Shown here: positions 25,879-35,220 of the stretch, in pieces
Position numbering within the stretch: the first letter of the stretch is position 1
Layout: every line of letters starts with the position of its first letter
Assembly (NCBI GenBank): GCA_964427005.1
Contig: CAYRTL010000007.1
Location: 23,616 to 87,615, forward strand
DNA length: 64,000 nt
Origin: JAMXLO01 sp964427005
GTDB taxonomy: Bacteria > Pseudomonadota > Alphaproteobacteria > Acetobacterales > Acetobacteraceae
Direction of reading: 5' to 3'
Made by a program: the position numbers and the translations under genes
The notes under the pieces: model-generated
Told to the model about the DNA's origin: nothing
Databases searched by the model: none
What the model saw: only the letters and a program-made list of their open reading frames with translations

Positions 25879-26892
25879 ATGAACAAGGTTGCCTCTCTGG
25901 CCGAAATTCGCCCGACCTCCGCGATCGACTTGCCGGACACCAAGGTGTCGGCGCGCGAGGCATTCGACATCGAGACCGACATGCAGGTGCCGGCATTTTC
26001 CGTGCGCACCGAGCATGTCCCCGATATCGACACGGCCTACAAGTTCGACCGCGAGACGACGCTCGCCATTGTCGCCGGCTTCGCGTTCAACCGCCGATGC
26101 ATGATCCAGGGGTATCACGGCACCGGCAAGTCGACGCATATCGAGCAAGTGGCCGCGCGGCTGAACTGGCCCTGCATCCGCGTCAATCTCGACAGCCACA
26201 TCAGCCGCATCGACCTGATCGGCAAGGACGCCATCGTGTTGCGCGATGGCAAGCAGGTGACTGAGTTCCGCGAAGGCATCCTTCCCTGGGCGCTGCAACA
26301 TGCCTGCGCGCTGGTGTTCGACGAGTACGATGCCGGCCGGCCAGACGTGATGTTCGTGATCCAGCGCGTGCTCGAAGTCGAGGGTAAGCTGACGCTGCTC
26401 GACCAGAACCGCGTGATCCGGCCACACCCGTCGTTCCGGCTATTCTCCACCGCGAACACCGTGGGCCTGGGCGATACAACCGGGCTGTATCACGGCACGC
26501 AGCAGATCAATCAGGGTCAGATGGACCGCTGGAACATCGTCGCCACGCTGAACTACCTCCCGCACGCGATGGAGACGTCGATCGTGCTGGCAAAACTCGG
26601 CGCCGATCCGAAGGATGCGGCGATGAAAAAACGCATCGAAGCGATGGTGGCGCTGGCCGATTTGACGCGCGCGGGCTTCATCAACGGCGACATCTCCACT
26701 GTTATGTCGCCGCGCACCGTGATCACCTGGGCCGAGAACGCTCGCATCTTCGGCGATGTCGGGTTCGCCTTCCGTGTGACGTTCCTGAATAAGTGCGACG
26801 AGGCGGAGCGCGCCACGGTGGGCGAGTACTACCAGCGCTGCTTCAACGAGGAGATCCCGACAGGCGGGTTCACGACGCGCAAGTTCAACTAA
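25879..26892 (+). CDS. cobS: Cobaltochelatase subunit CobS
   Basis: This 337-residue AAA+ subunit drives ATP-dependent cobalt insertion into hydrogenobyrinic acid a,c-diamide in the aerobic cobalamin pathway, together with CobT and CobN. Walker A GYHGTGKSTH is near residues 78-87, and Walker B LVFDEYDAGRPD near 145. The sensor region LFSTANTVGLGDTTGLY follows. ATG 25879 gives the normal length. cobN is not in the window. Confidence 0.96.
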   Translation: MNKVASLAEIRPTSAIDLPDTKVSAREAFDIETDMQVPAFSVRTEHVPDIDTAYKFDRETTLAIVAGFAFNRRCMIQGYHGTGKSTHIEQVAARLNWPCIRVNLDSHISRIDLIGKDAIVLRDGKQVTEFREGILPWALQHACALVFDEYDAGRPDVMFVIQRVLEVEGKLTLLDQNRVIRPHPSFRLFSTANTVGLGDTTGLYHGTQQINQGQMDRWNIVATLNYLPHAMETSIVLAKLGADPKDAAMKKRIEAMVALADLTRAGFINGDISTVMSPRTVITWAENARIFGDVGFAFRVTFLNKCDEAERATVGEYYQRCFNEEIPTGGFTTRKFN

Positions 26893-26966
26893 GTGGTCAG
26901 TGGTCAGTGGTCAGCGGTCAGTCGAGCCGCCCACACTGACCACTGACCCCGACAACTGACCACTGA
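26892..26966. repeat. GGTCAGT-type repeat hairpin between cobS and cobT
   Basis: Four tandem GGTCAGY units (AGTGGTCAGTGGTCAGTGG and following, 26892-26922) are followed by inverted copies ACTGACCACTGACC (26934-26947) and ACTGACCACTGA (26955-26966). The element fills the whole cobS-cobT gap and could fold into a hairpin. It is related to the copy at 5612-5686. Confidence 0.75.
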
Positions 26967-26968
26967 AG

Positions 26969-28846
26969 ATGAGCGGCACGAACAAAGACAACACGCGAGC
27001 TGAAGAGTTCAAACGCGCGACTGCCGGCGTGCTGCGCGCGATTGCGGAAGTGCCTGACGTGCAGGTGGCATTTCAGCCAGGGCCATCGGGTCTTTCTGGC
27101 AAGCGTGCGCGGCTGCCGCTGCCAACGCGGGCATTGCCTCCGCAGGAAATGGCGCGGTTGCGCGGCGCATCGGACGCGCTGGCGCTACGGCTGCGTCACC
27201 ACGACGATGCCGTCCATGCCGCGCGCATGCCGGCGCGCCGCGAGGCGAAGGACGTGTACGACGCACTGGAGCAAGTGCGTGTCGAGGTGGTCGGTTCGCG
27301 TCATATGTCAGGCGTGGCGGCCAATCTGCAGTCCAAGCTGGCCGAGGAATGCGAGTCCGAAGGCTACGACCGCATGACGCGCAAGGATCAGCTTCCGATC
27401 CAGGCAGCGCTGTCGTTGCTCGCGCGCGAGCAGATGTCAGGACAGCAGGTGCCCGAAGCGGCCCGGCGCATCCTGGACATGTGGCGCGATACACTTGGCG
27501 ACTCCGCCGATGCGGCGCTGGCGGAAATGAACGCCGCGCAAGACGACCAGACGGCATTTGCGCGAGCTGCCCGGAAACTGCTGGCGGCGCTCGATCTCGC
27601 CGAGGCCGAAAGCGACGCGGAGCCCGAGGATCAGACCGAGGAAGGCGAGGAAGGCGGCGAACAGTCCGGCCAGCAGGACGAGCAGCAGGACGGTTCGGGC
27701 CAGAGCGAATCCGAGCAGGACAGCATGCTCGGCGCCAATCCCGAGGAGATGGAAGGCGACGCAGCCGATGACGAGGGCACCGAATCGGATGACGAGGCGG
27801 CGGTAGCCGAAGGCGACGACAGGCCAGGCGGCCCGCAGCCGCGACGTGAGCGCGGCAATCCGGATAACGAGGCGGTCTATCGTGCCTACACTCGTCTCTA
27901 CGACGAAGAGATCGAAGCCGAGGAACTGTGCGACCCCGATGAGCTGACCCGGTTGCGCCAGCAACTGGACCAGCAGTTGCAGCATCTGCAAGGCGTGATC
28001 TCGAAATTGGCCAACCGGCTGCAGCGGCGACTCCTGGCGCAACAGACCCGCGCCTGGGAATTCGATTTGGATGAAGGTCTGCTCGACGCTGGCCGGCTAT
28101 CGCGCGTGGTGGTCAATCCGCTCCAGGCCTTGTCGTACAAGCGAGAGCTGGACACGGAATTCCGTGACACAGTGGTGACGCTGCTGATCGACAATTCCGG
28201 ATCGATGCGCGGACGGCCGATCACCGTAGCGGCGATGTGCGGTGACATCCTGGCACGCACGCTGGAGCGCTGCGCCGTGAAGGTCGAGGTGCTTGGCTTC
28301 ACCACGCGCGCCTGGAAGGGTGGCCAGAGCCGCGAGAAGTGGGTGCAGGAGGGCAAGCCGCGCAATCCCGGGCGGCTGAATGATCTGCGGCACATTGTTT
28401 ACAAGGCCGCGGATTCGCCGTGGCGTCGTGCACGCAAGAACCTGGGCCTTATGCTGCGCGAGGGGCTGCTGAAGGAGAACATCGACGGCGAGGCGCTGCT
28501 GTGGGCGTATCGCCGCCTGCTGGTACGGCCGGAGCACCGGCGCATCCTGATGGTGATCAGCGACGGCGCGCCGGTGGATGATTCGACGCTGTCAGTGAAT
28601 CCCGGCAACTACCTGGAGAAGCACCTGCGCGAGGTGATTCGCGACATCGAGAACCGCGACCAGGTGGAGCTGATTGCCATCGGCATCGGCCACGATGTGA
28701 CACGCTACTATCGCCGTGCGGTCACTATCGTGGATGCCGAGGAACTTGGCGGCACGATGATGAAGAAGCTGACAGAGCTATTCGACGAGGACATGGAGGC
28801 GGCGTGGGCTCGAGCGGCGAGCGAGCGCGCGGCACTGGTTGTCTGA
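26969..28846 (+). CDS. cobT: Cobaltochelatase subunit CobT
   Basis: This 625-residue partner of CobS has an N-terminal helical domain, a strongly acidic Glu/Asp/Gln-rich linker at about residues 210-305, and a C-terminal von Willebrand A domain with the MIDAS motif DNSGSMRG near residue 408. The later VISDGAPVDDSTL segment completes the domain. The acidic stretch and VWA domain are hallmarks of CobT. It lies 76 bp after cobS, separated only by the repeat. Confidence 0.96.
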   Translation: MSGTNKDNTRAEEFKRATAGVLRAIAEVPDVQVAFQPGPSGLSGKRARLPLPTRALPPQEMARLRGASDALALRLRHHDDAVHAARMPARREAKDVYDALEQVRVEVVGSRHMSGVAANLQSKLAEECESEGYDRMTRKDQLPIQAALSLLAREQMSGQQVPEAARRILDMWRDTLGDSADAALAEMNAAQDDQTAFARAARKLLAALDLAEAESDAEPEDQTEEGEEGGEQSGQQDEQQDGSGQSESEQDSMLGANPEEMEGDAADDEGTESDDEAAVAEGDDRPGGPQPRRERGNPDNEAVYRAYTRLYDEEIEAEELCDPDELTRLRQQLDQQLQHLQGVISKLANRLQRRLLAQQTRAWEFDLDEGLLDAGRLSRVVVNPLQALSYKRELDTEFRDTVVTLLIDNSGSMRGRPITVAAMCGDILARTLERCAVKVEVLGFTTRAWKGGQSREKWVQEGKPRNPGRLNDLRHIVYKAADSPWRRARKNLGLMLREGLLKENIDGEALLWAYRRLLVRPEHRRILMVISDGAPVDDSTLSVNPGNYLEKHLREVIRDIENRDQVELIAIGIGHDVTRYYRRAVTIVDAEELGGTMMKKLTELFDEDMEAAWARAASERAALVV

Positions 28847-28848
28847 GC

Positions 28849-29250
28849 GTGGCGGAGGAGGATATCCTCGCGGCCATCGCATTCAACTCAGACGGACTTG
28901 TACCCGCGGTCGCGCAGCAGCACGATACAGGCGAGGTGTTGATGCTCGCCTGGATGAATCGTGATGCCGTTTTGGAAACGCTAAAGACCGGCCGCGTCTG
29001 CTATTTCAGCCGCTCGCGCAATGCGCTGTGGCGTAAAGGCGAAACATCAGACCAGGTGCAGCATTTGAAGGAACTGCGGGTCGATTGCGACGGTGACACG
29101 CTCCTGCTGCTGGTCGATCAAGAAGGCGTGGCGTGCCATACCGGACGTCGAAACTGTTTCTTTCGCGCCATGCGCGACGGCAAGCTGGTGGAAATCGCAA
29201 AACCCCAGGTTTCGCCGGAAACGCTGTACGGCTGCCGCGGGCACGACTAA
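28849..29250 (+). CDS. hisI: Phosphoribosyl-AMP cyclohydrolase
   Basis: This 133-residue enzyme opens the purine ring of phosphoribosyl-AMP in histidine synthesis. It carries the family motifs LMLAWMNRDAV, YFSRSRNALWRKGETSDQ, VDCDGDTLLLLV with the metal ligands, and ACHTGRRNCFF. The start is GTG 28849, 2 bp after the cobT stop, so translation is probably coupled to cobT. It is a stand-alone cyclohydrolase without the HisE domain and is not next to other his genes. Confidence 0.93.
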   Translation: MAEEDILAAIAFNSDGLVPAVAQQHDTGEVLMLAWMNRDAVLETLKTGRVCYFSRSRNALWRKGETSDQVQHLKELRVDCDGDTLLLLVDQEGVACHTGRRNCFFRAMRDGKLVEIAKPQVSPETLYGCRGHD

Positions 29251-29913
29251 TCAGCAGGCGCTGGCGTTCGCGAAGTCCGCTCTTCCTTCCGCGGTCAGAA
29301 CACCAAGGAAGAACAGGTCCAGCCCCTTCTGGAATGTCGCCCGCGGCGTCAGGCCGGTGCGTTGCATCACCGCGGGTTGCTGTAGCCCGTGCATGGCCTG
29401 CAGCCAGAATTCCACCAGGAAATCCACGTCGAGGTCGCCGCGAACCATCCCTTCGGCTACGCCAACACGAAACAAACGACCGAACACGATCGGTATGTTG
29501 AGCTCTCGCATATCGCGCAGGCGCTGATAACAAGCCGGCGCGAAGCGCTGCAGATCGCGGACGAATTCGGGCGTAACCACGCTGAACTGAAGACCGACGA
29601 CACGCAGCACGGCACGCAGCTTCTGGGTGAAGCTGCAGGACGCGTCATTCAGTACCACATCCACTTCCCGGCGTATCGTTCTCGCGGTCGCATCGATGAT
29701 CGACTCGACCAGCGCGTCCTTGGAAGCGAAATGGGCATAAAGCGTCTTCTTGCTCATGCCGAGTTCATGCGCGAGCGCATCCATGGTCACACCGCTGAAC
29801 TTGTGCGCCAGTATCAGCTCGCGCGCGGTACGCAGAATGCGGCCGGACGGGGTGTCGTCCACGTCGAACGGCACGACGTCCGGGGTTGCCGATGTCATCT
29901 CCTCATGCGGCAT
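29251..29913 (-). CDS. TetR-family regulator co-transcribed with a monooxygenase
   Basis: This 220-residue protein has a TetR HTH at about residues 25-70 (ILRTARELILAHKFSGVTMD, then ELGMSKKTLYAHFASKDAL). A helical C-terminal domain of the TetR_C type follows (DFLVEFWLQAMHGLQQPAVM). ATG 29913 overlaps the end of the upstream monooxygenase gene by 11 bp. An ATG at 29898 is also possible. The arrangement suggests feedback control of that gene. It converges directly on hisI. Confidence 0.87.
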   Translation of the reverse strand: MPHEEMTSATPDVVPFDVDDTPSGRILRTARELILAHKFSGVTMDALAHELGMSKKTLYAHFASKDALVESIIDATARTIRREVDVVLNDASCSFTQKLRAVLRVVGLQFSVVTPEFVRDLQRFAPACYQRLRDMRELNIPIVFGRLFRVGVAEGMVRGDLDVDFLVEFWLQAMHGLQQPAVMQRTGLTPRATFQKGLDLFFLGVLTAEGRADFANASAC

Positions 29914-31495
29914 ACCGGGTCGGGCGCGCCTCCGCCACGCCTTGCGGCTGCAGGACACGCCGGACATAGTTGGCTAACCGATCGAGACCGCTGTCATCGC
30001 CGCGCGCCGCAATGACATGGTCGGGACGTATCAGCACCCACCCTGGCCCATTCATCCGGTAGCGCGCCGCCGCCTCATCCTTCACCTCGAGATGAAGTGT
30101 TTGCAGCCATGGCCCGGCCGCTGCCATCAGCCCATCAGAAAGCGGCATGTCGCCAAACAGCAGCAACGTATGTCTCGGCGCACCCAGTATCGGCCACAGC
30201 CGCCGAATCTCACCCGTTGCCCCGTCGCTATATCCTGCGTCCAATGCGCGCGTGCCCACATCGGTACGGCGCGGCCGCGATGGGGGTGCGCCAAGCTCGA
30301 TCAGGCCGCCATCGTGATAAACGATGGCCGTCTCCGAGAGCTCGATCTGCAGCTTCCGCTGCACCACCGGGAAACGCATCACGACAGGCAGGATCACGTT
30401 CTTGAGGATTGTCGGCACAATACCGGTGCCGAAGCTCACGTGCAGCTTTTGCGCCGCCCCCTTGATCACCTCGCGCGCAATCGGCCGGCGCTCAGCTTCG
30501 TAGCTGTCGAGCAACAAGTCGGCATCACCGACACCGTTCAACACGTGGGCGAGTTTCCACCCCAGATTGACCGCATCCTGGATACCGGTATTCATGCCCT
30601 GCCCACCGGCGGGGCTGTGGATGTGCGCGGCATCACCGGCGAGGAAACAGCGTCCGTCGCGATAACGCGCGGCTAGGCGCTCATTGATCCGGAACGTCGA
30701 CAGCCAGCTCGCATCGTGAAGCCGCAAACCGCCGCGGCCGTGCCGATCCAGTAGTGTCTGGATCTCCTGCAATGTCGGCGGCTGATCCCCGCCCTGGGCT
30801 CGAACGACAAAGATGCGCCAGATTCCATTCTCCACCGGAAACAGCGCAGCCGTCCCGCCGTTCTGCCACCAGAGATAGATGCTTGCCGGATCCAGTGCGC
30901 CACCCTCGATGCGTGCATCGGCGAGGAGACAGATCTGCGGCTCGGTGTAGCCTTCAAAATCGATACCTAGTCCGTGCCGCACCGTGCTGCGGGCGCCGTC
31001 GCAGCCGACGAGATAGCGGGTGCGCAGCGTCTCCTCCGTCCCCTCGGGGCGACGGAGCGTCGCGGTGACGCCGGCGTTATCCTGGACAAAGTCGAGCAGT
31101 TCGACACCTCGCTCGACCTGCGCACCGACGCTGGCGAGTTGCTGACCAAGCAGTTGTTCGGTTCGCGATTGCGGCAGCAGCAGAGGGAATGGATAGGGGC
31201 TGTCTATGCCGCCACCGACGTTCAGTGACGCGAGTTCTCGCCCACGCGTGCCAGCCGACAAAGCGTGCAGGCGCACGCCTTGATCCAGGAAGCCCGGCAT
31301 CAGACCCATCGCATCGAATGCTTCGAGCGTTCCGCTCCAGACGGCGAGTGCCTTCGACACTTGGCTCGGCTGCGGCGCCCGATCCACAATGCGGACCGGA
31401 ATGCCGAAACGCCGGCAGGTGATGGCGAGCGACAGCCCCACCGGCCCCGCGCCTGCCACAAGGACCTGGGGGGTGTTGATGTCTGTCCTTGGCAT
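29903..31495 (-). CDS. FAD-dependent aromatic monooxygenase (PheA/MhpA-type)
   Basis: This 530-residue flavoprotein belongs to the class A hydroxylases that use NAD(P)H and O2 on phenol-like rings. The N-terminal FAD-binding GAGPVG is at residues 15-20. The second FAD motif GDAAHIHSPAGGQGMNTGIQ lies near 280-300. The C-terminal 150 residues resemble the thioredoxin-like domain of this group. ATG 31495 follows GGCGGAG at a long spacing. The substrate is not evident, but the overlapping TetR gene suggests inducible detoxification or catabolism of an aromatic or polyketide-like compound. Confidence 0.9.
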   Translation of the reverse strand: MPRTDINTPQVLVAGAGPVGLSLAITCRRFGIPVRIVDRAPQPSQVSKALAVWSGTLEAFDAMGLMPGFLDQGVRLHALSAGTRGRELASLNVGGGIDSPYPFPLLLPQSRTEQLLGQQLASVGAQVERGVELLDFVQDNAGVTATLRRPEGTEETLRTRYLVGCDGARSTVRHGLGIDFEGYTEPQICLLADARIEGGALDPASIYLWWQNGGTAALFPVENGIWRIFVVRAQGGDQPPTLQEIQTLLDRHGRGGLRLHDASWLSTFRINERLAARYRDGRCFLAGDAAHIHSPAGGQGMNTGIQDAVNLGWKLAHVLNGVGDADLLLDSYEAERRPIAREVIKGAAQKLHVSFGTGIVPTILKNVILPVVMRFPVVQRKLQIELSETAIVYHDGGLIELGAPPSRPRRTDVGTRALDAGYSDGATGEIRRLWPILGAPRHTLLLFGDMPLSDGLMAAAGPWLQTLHLEVKDEAAARYRMNGPGWVLIRPDHVIAARGDDSGLDRLANYVRRVLQPQGVAEARPTRYAA

Positions 31496-31607
31496 ATGCG
31501 TTTCTCCGCCTGGATAACGGAGAAACTCTATTGGTTTTTCAGGTTTCCAGTCAATGGCGGAATGTTCGATATACGAAACCGGCATGACCGCCTTGGCCAC
31601 TCCACAA

Positions 31608-32375
31608 TCATCGCTGAACGTCCCCAGACACAAGGGGTGAAGTACTCGATGACGCCATTCCTTGTGGCCTGGACGGTCCTTTGGCGAGTTGCAGCCGCGC
31701 AAGTGCAGTCTGCCGCATAGCCTCATTGTCGATGCCGGAATATTCGCTTTCCGCGCTTTCGAACACATCCGCGGCCTGTCTGGGTGCGTGGGCCTGATTT
31801 AGCTCGCACCAGCTCCACGACGAGTAGATGTAGCCCTTCTGCAGTCGGGCTAAGTTATCGGCACCTTTGATCAGGGTAACCGCGTCCCGAAACATTTTGC
31901 GGCCTTCCTCAAAGCGCCTTTGCGCGAAGAGGAAGGCCGCGTAGCCTCGTATCGCGAGTGAACGTGTGACGTCGTTCGGAGATGCCCGGATTGATTTGAG
32001 GAAGTGAGTTTCCGCTGTAACAAGATCGCCTGCGTTCGCGCTGAGCATGGCGATGGTGTTGTAGTCGACCGCGGTCACCAGTGAGGGCACGAGATTTGTG
32101 AGGTAAACAGCCTGATTGAGCAGCCCCGCGATCCTTTGTCCCAGGACGTTGTCGATATTCTGCTGCATTTCGAGGTTGTCTTTCGCTTCGCCGAACATGA
32201 GGCGAGCGTATTCCAACTGGCTGTCGGTAATCTTGTCGGTTGTTTCTGTCAGTTGCTGGCGGATATCGCGGCGCTGCTCGTTGCGACCTCGGATATAGCT
32301 TACCAGAAATGCTACGATCGACAGTGCGAGGGCGAGCGTGCTGAGAGAAATTGTCAGAAGGTCCTTTGTCTCCAT
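31608..32375 (-). CDS. Single-pass membrane protein with helical TPR-like domain
   Basis: This 255-residue protein has one N-terminal membrane helix (about residues 6-28, ISLSTLALALSIVAFLVSYI) and a charged, coiled-coil-like stretch (RRDIRQQLTETTDKITDSQL). A helical part reminiscent of tetratricopeptide repeats follows (AGDLVTAETHFLKSIRASP, then RRFEEGRKMFRDAVTLI). ATG 32375 sits just after GGGGGAGGAA, and ATG 32387 is an alternative. I do not recognise the family. A signalling or scaffold role would be a guess. Confidence 0.7.
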   Translation of the reverse strand: METKDLLTISLSTLALALSIVAFLVSYIRGRNEQRRDIRQQLTETTDKITDSQLEYARLMFGEAKDNLEMQQNIDNVLGQRIAGLLNQAVYLTNLVPSLVTAVDYNTIAMLSANAGDLVTAETHFLKSIRASPNDVTRSLAIRGYAAFLFAQRRFEEGRKMFRDAVTLIKGADNLARLQKGYIYSSWSWCELNQAHAPRQAADVFESAESEYSGIDNEAMRQTALARLQLAKGPSRPQGMASSSTSPLVSGDVQR

Positions 32376-32660
32376 TTCCTCCCCCATCCCTCTACTGTGG
32401 TTCTTCGCCAAGTTGCGCGGAGCTTGGAACGCGCAATTGAGACACCGAAAGGCAAGTAGGTAAATGCCCAGCAATTCATTGCGCAAAGTGGAGAATGCCG
32501 CGGGTATGGAGGCGTAAGTTGCCTCGTCGCGACCGAAGCTCGGCAACCGCACTCAGAAGTGCAGTACCCAAATGCGCAGGTTGGCACTCTGGACGAGGCT
32601 GGAGTCCCGGCCCGAGGCAGACCTTGGAGGACCGTGCCAGGGTCTGTGGCGGCGTACTCC
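32376..32660. other. Non-coding stretch, nothing recognised
   Basis: About 285 bp between the TPR-like gene and the imperfect tRNA-Ala flank copy. Short open frames occur on both strands but none has a ribosome site, family motif or plausible composition. No hairpin or RNA gene was recognised. Confidence 0.5.
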
Positions 32661-32691
32661 AAGTGCCTGAACGCTGGTGGGGCTGAGGGGA
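32661..32691. repeat. Imperfect copy of the tRNA-Ala 3' flank (att-like, distal end)
   Basis: AAGTGCCTGAACG is followed by CTGGTGGGGCTGAGGGGA. The second block matches the reverse complement of the last 18 nt of the tRNA-Ala gene (CTGGTGGAGCTGAGGGGA at 35245-35262) with one mismatch. The first block matches the bases just outside the tRNA (AAGTGCCTGAA at 35221-35231), with an 11-bp length difference between the blocks. This is the pattern expected of a direct repeat left by integration at a tRNA 3' end. Confidence 0.65.
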
Positions 32692-32784
32692 GGTTCCACC
32701 CCAGTCCAAACCAGCGTCATAGCTCAAGCGCCTGTAGCGGCTTGAAACGGACGCCGCCCTGTTCCTCGCTCGTTCCTCAGATAC

Positions 32785-33906
32785 CTATGCAGGCCAGTTG
32801 CTACGTCCCCAGGCGCACAGGCTGGTAAAGCCGCTGCCTGCAGCCATGATGTTGTCCTGGTCGAAGGTAATACCGAGGAAGGAATACTCCTCTTCACCGC
32901 TGACAACCCCTACGATCCGAGGATCACCACCCCACCAGCCAAACAATGGGCCACCGGAATCGCCCGGAGTCACATCAGCCGTATCCGACTCCAGCTCTTC
33001 TCCGCCATTGGAATCCGAATCCGTGTCGCCGACGGTGATGCCACCCTGGAAAGACGGGCGTTGTGCATTGGCGATTGCGCCCGGGTAGCCAATCAAGCTC
33101 CAGTAAGGATCGTCGTTCCAATTATCGCTGTAGCCGTTGTAACCAAAATACCCGAGCCACTGCCCAAGCGGCTCATAGAGCCGCAGCACCGCCCAGTCGT
33201 ATCCGGTGACGTTGCCACTCGTATTATAGCCGCGTGCATCGGATACATACGATTCTATGCCGGGTCCGTGCAGGGAGGAGCCGTCGTAATAAGCAGGCAC
33301 GAACCGCATCCACCACGGGCTGTCACCCCACGGGACCATGTGCCCCGCCGTAATTACGATCCGATCACCGACGAGAGCGCCAGTGCCGCTTTCGCCCCGA
33401 TTGTTGAAGATGCGTCCTACGAGGCCCCAGGGCCAGGCAGCGTCGCGAAACTGCCAGCGATCGTCATTGCCGAATACCCACAGGGGTCGAACCGAGCGGC
33501 CATTAAAGCGACGCAGCGATGGTCTCGCCTCTATCAGACTCCGACGGGGACTGAACAACGCATCTGCCCATGCAGGCTTATAGGCACCGATTGAGACATC
33601 AGCACCAAAACCTTCCAGGAAATGCTCTGGGCCCATCCGCTCGGCGGATCTACCGGGTAGATGACCCAATAAGGTTGTATCGAGGGGCGTATCAACTCGC
33701 CACAAAGCCCGATCGCCGACCTGCGCACGTGTAACATGCACCGTGGGTTTCTCGGCATGCGCCGCATCGATGTAAACCGTTCGCATCCTCGCGCGTTCGG
33801 CCATTTCCTCGGGGGGCTTACCAGTGCCGAAGACAGCAGGGCGTGCCTGAACGCGTTCCAGACGATCAGGTGCGTTGCGATCACCAAGAAATCGGAAAGA
33901 TGGCAT
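32785..33906 (-). CDS. V8/trypsin-like serine protease
   Basis: This 373-residue protein has a chymotrypsin-fold domain from about residue 138. It starts with a V8-like segment RPLWVFGNDDRW, and the triad is visible: His189 (VITAGHM), Asp237 (GYDWAVL) and Ser317 (TPGDSGGPLFG). The first 135 residues could be a propeptide. No signal peptide is seen at the chosen start (ATG 33906, GGAGGA site), which is odd for a family usually exported. The gene lies inside the tRNA-Ala-bounded segment, and its codon use and GC are less extreme than those of its neighbours. Confidence 0.88.
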   Translation of the reverse strand: MPSFRFLGDRNAPDRLERVQARPAVFGTGKPPEEMAERARMRTVYIDAAHAEKPTVHVTRAQVGDRALWRVDTPLDTTLLGHLPGRSAERMGPEHFLEGFGADVSIGAYKPAWADALFSPRRSLIEARPSLRRFNGRSVRPLWVFGNDDRWQFRDAAWPWGLVGRIFNNRGESGTGALVGDRIVITAGHMVPWGDSPWWMRFVPAYYDGSSLHGPGIESYVSDARGYNTSGNVTGYDWAVLRLYEPLGQWLGYFGYNGYSDNWNDDPYWSLIGYPGAIANAQRPSFQGGITVGDTDSDSNGGEELESDTADVTPGDSGGPLFGWWGGDPRIVGVVSGEEEYSFLGITFDQDNIMAAGSGFTSLCAWGRSNWPA

Positions 33907-34439
33907 CGTAGTCCTCCCTAGTGAGAGCCGGCAGCAACATCAATCAGCATTGGCCGGATCTGTGGCGGGCCTGCTCATTGCATCTCCGGCTTTGGTTTCC
34001 GGGTTGGGTCAACCCATCAGGAGAGTTGGTTCAGTCACATTGGTATCTACGCCATTTGCTGCCTGATTGGTGTGAAATTCATCACAGCGCCTCTCGATCC
34101 TATGCGCGCAAGACGATCACGTGCAGCCCCGTTTCTTTGATGCCACATCGCACCTTTGCCAGACCGAATTCTAGAAGAGCCACTCAAATAGTCGTTGAAT
34201 GTTCCTATTTTGGAATGACATGGCAGTGTGAGGAATTCACATTGGGCTCTTGGCAATCCCGCTTGGACCCACGAATTGGAAACTACCCTCCGCTAACAAG
34301 CTGCGCCTTCTCTGCCCTCAGCGATACGTCAGGGACCTGCGAGGCAGTGGAGTTACTATTCACCACTGCCTCCAGACGCTGGCATCCGACCAAACGCATG
34401 CAGCAGACGAACGGGACTTGACTCAGACGGAGTCACGGA
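33907..34439. other. Non-coding stretch of lower GC inside the island
   Basis: About 530 bp with visibly lower GC than the flanks. An open frame of 166 codons spans 33921-34421, but its product is rich in Trp, Cys, Arg and Ser, lacks motifs and has no ribosome site, so I do not call it. The stretch may contain eroded coding sequence or promoters for both sides. Confidence 0.5.
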
Positions 34440-35146
34440 ATGTCACTTACAATAGCCGATGTTCTGACCACCTTTAATGACGGCATAACGCTCGGGATCT
34501 ACTTCTGGGTCGGTCCGATTTACGTCAGTGGCATTGGATACCGCCTGGTGCGCGATAGTATCTACGGAGGGTATATCCAAGTCGTCGAGGGCGCCAAACC
34601 AGAATCTGGCATTCTATGATTCGATAAAGATATGCTGACAACCCAGGCCGGCAGTTCCCCCGCAAATTTGGATCAGCGCGCGCTTCTTCTGCATGAATGC
34701 ACACATGCGCTGATTGACGTCTTCGACTGCACGACTGCTACGAGACACATCGACGAATTGGCGGCATAAATTGCTCAACACGTGTATCTGGTCCGCTCAA
34801 ACCCGGGCTGGACGGTGGCCTCAAACAATGCTCCGTGGCAAAGCTTCTTTCAGGCGGTATTCGTAGGCTTGACACGCTTGCGGGAAATAACACGATCATC
34901 ACCGTGGCGGACGTCGAACCACTGCGCCAACAACTCGCAGCATTGCCCCGCGTCAATTATGGGACCTTCGCGAAGGATGCCTTAAGCGGCGCCGACGGGC
35001 TGAAGGATTACGGCACCTTTATGAGGCTGGCCCGCAAAATGGCCTCGGGGTATCGTAATAGGCTAAACCTTACGTCGCCAATGATCGGAGATCCGCGGAT
35101 GAGGATCCTAAGGACACCCGTGATGCTGATGCCATCACCCACATAA
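34440..35146 (+). pseudogene. Decayed zincin-like metallopeptidase gene
   Basis: A reading frame starts at ATG 34440 after GGAG. It is broken by an in-frame TGA at 34617 and a TAA about 50 codons later (just before 34770), yet continues in the same frame with sensible protein (APWQSFFQAVF). It then shifts frame near 34850-34890 and ends at 35146. The conceptual product of about 235 residues has the zinc-site motif LLLHECTHALID, followed 14 residues later by DELAA-x-IAQHVYL, a plausible third-ligand Glu region. Two stops plus one frameshift indicate a pseudogene rather than recoding. The intact family is not one I can name. Confidence 0.75.
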
Positions 35147-35220
35147 ACCGGAAAGCCCGCCCCTTTCGCGGAGTGGGTAATTTCTCAGCCTGGGACTCCG
35201 AGGCTGCAGCCTTGCGGGCT

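Noticed and set aside
33921..34421. Open frame of 166 codons inside the island
   Set aside because: Composition is rich in Trp, Cys, Ser and Arg, with no motif and no Shine-Dalgarno. It is more likely chance in lower-GC DNA.
34617..34619. In-frame TGA as a selenocysteine codon
   Set aside because: A second in-frame stop (TAA) and a frameshift follow in the same gene, and no selenoprotein-like context or SECIS-like hairpin is evident. Decay is the simpler explanation.
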